A DNA stretch of 6,214 nucleotides from DATBAK01 sp036787815. Lineage in GTDB: Bacteria > Actinomycetota > Acidimicrobiia > IMCC26256 > PALSA-610. The stretch lies in NCBI GenBank assembly GCA_036787815.1, contig DAIQOP010000242.1, positions 1 through 6,214 on the forward strand, in the 5' to 3' direction. The notes beneath the pieces are model-generated. The model made no database searches and was not told the DNA's origin. It was given only the letters and a program-made list of their open reading frames with translations. Positions 5,175 to 6,214 of this stretch are shown one piece after another. A program made the position numbers and the translations under genes. Within the stretch, counting starts at the first letter, position 1, and each line of letters starts with the position of its first letter.

Positions 5175-6050
5175 ATGGCGGCCCCGATCGTGATCATCGG
5201 CATGTCCCGATCGGGAACGACCTTCGTCGGACGACTCCTCGAGTCGCAGCCCGACGTGCATCTCGAGACCGAGCCGCACATGGTCTGGAAGGCCGGCAGC
5301 TTCGCCCATCTGGCCGACGACGTCGTCGAGGACGACGCGCGTGCCGCCGCGTGGATCCGTCACACGCTGCTGTCGGCCGCGGGCGACAAGACGCTCGTCG
5401 AGAAGTCGCCGGTGAACTGCCTGCGCCCCGACCTCGTGCATCGCGTCTTCCCCGACGCGCGGATCGTCTACGTGGAGCGCGATCCCGTCCGCTGCATCGA
5501 CTCGAACTACCGGCGCACCCTCAAGCGCGAGTCGCTCAAGCCGTCGATCGTGATCCGCAAGTACCTCGGCCCCCGGCGCACCGACCGCGACTTCGGCGCC
5601 CACCTCGACGCGACCGGCGGCCGAACGCTCCGGCGGCAGATCCGGCCCCGGGATTGGCTGCCGCTCGCCGTCTACGCGGCCCGGCTCCTCTGGGTGCGCC
5701 AGACCAACGATGCGCTGCCGTTCGGACCGAAGACCGACGGGTTCGTCGACCTCGTGCGCCACGACGGGCCCCTCGCCTACCACGTCGACGTGCTGCGCAT
5801 CGCCACCGAGCGCAAGGCCCGGTTCGTCGAGCTCTACGGCGACCGGCTGGCGAGCTTCCGGCTCGAGACGCTGCAATCGGACCCGCCCGAGATCGCGCGC
5901 CTCTACGCCTTCTGCGGCTTCTCCATCGACCGATCGAAGATCGACGAGCTGATCTCGGGCTTCGACCATGATCTCGTCGAGCGCGCGTCTCGACCGGGAC
6001 CGTACGACGAGGAGATCCACCGACTCATGAAGGCGCAGGACGTCACGTGA
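5175..6050 (+). CDS. PAPS-dependent sulfotransferase family protein (Sulfotransfer_3-like)
   Basis: The protein has 291 residues. The ATG at 5175 is chosen because the nucleotide-binding strand follows at once, as in the family, and because a longer start at 5091 would run 22 bases into the opposite gene and add a Cys/Arg-rich tail unlike the fold. The 5'-phosphosulfate loop is IVIIGMSRSGTTFVGRLL (residues 5-22). EKSPVN (76-81) follows, and the 3'-phosphate motif is YVERDPVRCIDSNYR (99-113), with R102 and S110. Residues 211-250 carry the helical C-terminal part of the fold, including the YGDRLASFRLETLQSDPPE segment. It is not a recent duplicate of its divergent neighbour: the P-loop is SRSGTT rather than QKGGTT and the rest differs. 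The expected reaction is sulfate transfer from PAPS; the acceptor is unknown. The 3' end overlaps the next gene by 4 bases. Confidence 0.87.
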   Translation: MAAPIVIIGMSRSGTTFVGRLLESQPDVHLETEPHMVWKAGSFAHLADDVVEDDARAAAWIRHTLLSAAGDKTLVEKSPVNCLRPDLVHRVFPDARIVYVERDPVRCIDSNYRRTLKRESLKPSIVIRKYLGPRRTDRDFGAHLDATGGRTLRRQIRPRDWLPLAVYAARLLWVRQTNDALPFGPKTDGFVDLVRHDGPLAYHVDVLRIATERKARFVELYGDRLASFRLETLQSDPPEIARLYAFCGFSIDRSKIDELISGFDHDLVERASRPGPYDEEIHRLMKAQDVT

Positions 6051-6214
6051 AGCTGCCGATCGATCCGAACGAGGCGATCGTGGTCGTCGGCGCGCTCGCG
6101 ACGAAGCCCGCCGACCGCAACCTCGCGCGCCACGAGATCAACCCGGTCCAGGTCTTCACCGCCGATGGCGTCGAGCTCGTTCCCGACGAGGGCGGCGTTC
6201 GCGTGATCACCGGC
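6047..6214 (+). CDS. Unrecognised protein, N-terminal part (runs off right edge)
   Basis: A GTG at 6047 overlaps the preceding stop codon as GTGA and opens 56 codons without a stop to the window end. AGGA (6037-6040) lies 6 bases upstream, inside the sulfotransferase gene. Third positions are almost all G or C, like the neighbours. The visible sequence begins MKLPIDPNEAIVVVGALATK and continues with a segment containing ARHEINPVQVFTADGVELVP. It has no signal peptide and no motif I recognise. The overlap implies one transcript and coupled translation with the sulfotransferase, so the product may act on the same substrate; that is inference only. Confidence 0.72.
   Translation, partial: MKLPIDPNEAIVVVGALATKPADRNLARHEINPVQVFTADGVELVPDEGGVRVITG

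Noticed and set aside
5160..6020. Minus-strand open frame opposite the second sulfotransferase
   Set aside because: It is antisense to clear PAPS-binding motifs and shows no domain of its own.

Overview
The window is a GC-rich, densely coding stretch of bacterial DNA. Codon third positions are dominated by G and C. At three genes a TANNNT hexamer lies 6-10 bases before the start codon with little or no Shine-Dalgarno sequence, a pattern common in Actinobacteria. A soil or freshwater actinobacterium (for example Acidimicrobiia-like) is a reasonable guess, but no taxonomic marker is present. Two runs of N (10 bases at 2683-2692 and 100 bases at 3980-4079) show that this is a draft scaffold, probably metagenomic.

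Layout, left to right. (1) Positions 1-133, minus strand: the first 44 codons of a gene leaving the window, encoding a basic N-terminus followed by a hydrophobic segment (membrane or exported protein). (2) Positions 229-3786, minus strand: a large secreted multidomain protein. It has a signal peptide, a PQQ-dependent glucose/sorbosone-dehydrogenase-type beta-propeller, a PKD domain, an Ig-like stretch, a PEGA-like stretch and four tandem Calx-beta domains. A 10-N gap with a suspicious 60-bp duplication interrupts the propeller. (3) Positions 3787-4203: a gene-poor stretch with a candidate promoter for the dehydrogenase gene, an unexplained open fragment, and a perfect 72-bp tandem repeat interrupted by the 100-N gap. 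(4) Positions 4204-5112, minus strand: a PAPS-dependent sulfotransferase whose stop codon lies inside the last repeat unit. (5) Positions 5175-6050, plus strand: a second sulfotransferase of a different subfamily, divergent from the first across 62 bp. An 18-bp perfect palindrome is centred on the start codon of the first sulfotransferase. (6) Positions 6047-6214, plus strand: the start of an unrecognised gene that overlaps the second sulfotransferase stop by 4 bp (GTGA), so it is probably translationally coupled to it.

How the genes may work together (inference): two sulfotransferases next to a secreted sugar-oxidising, adhesin-like protein and a membrane or exported protein would fit modification or use of cell-surface or extracellular glycans or lipids. 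Nothing in the sequence identifies the acceptor substrates. I see no defence system, CRISPR array, transposase, tRNA or rRNA. The least explained parts are the 72-bp tandem repeat at the sulfotransferase 3' end and the palindrome between the divergent sulfotransferases.
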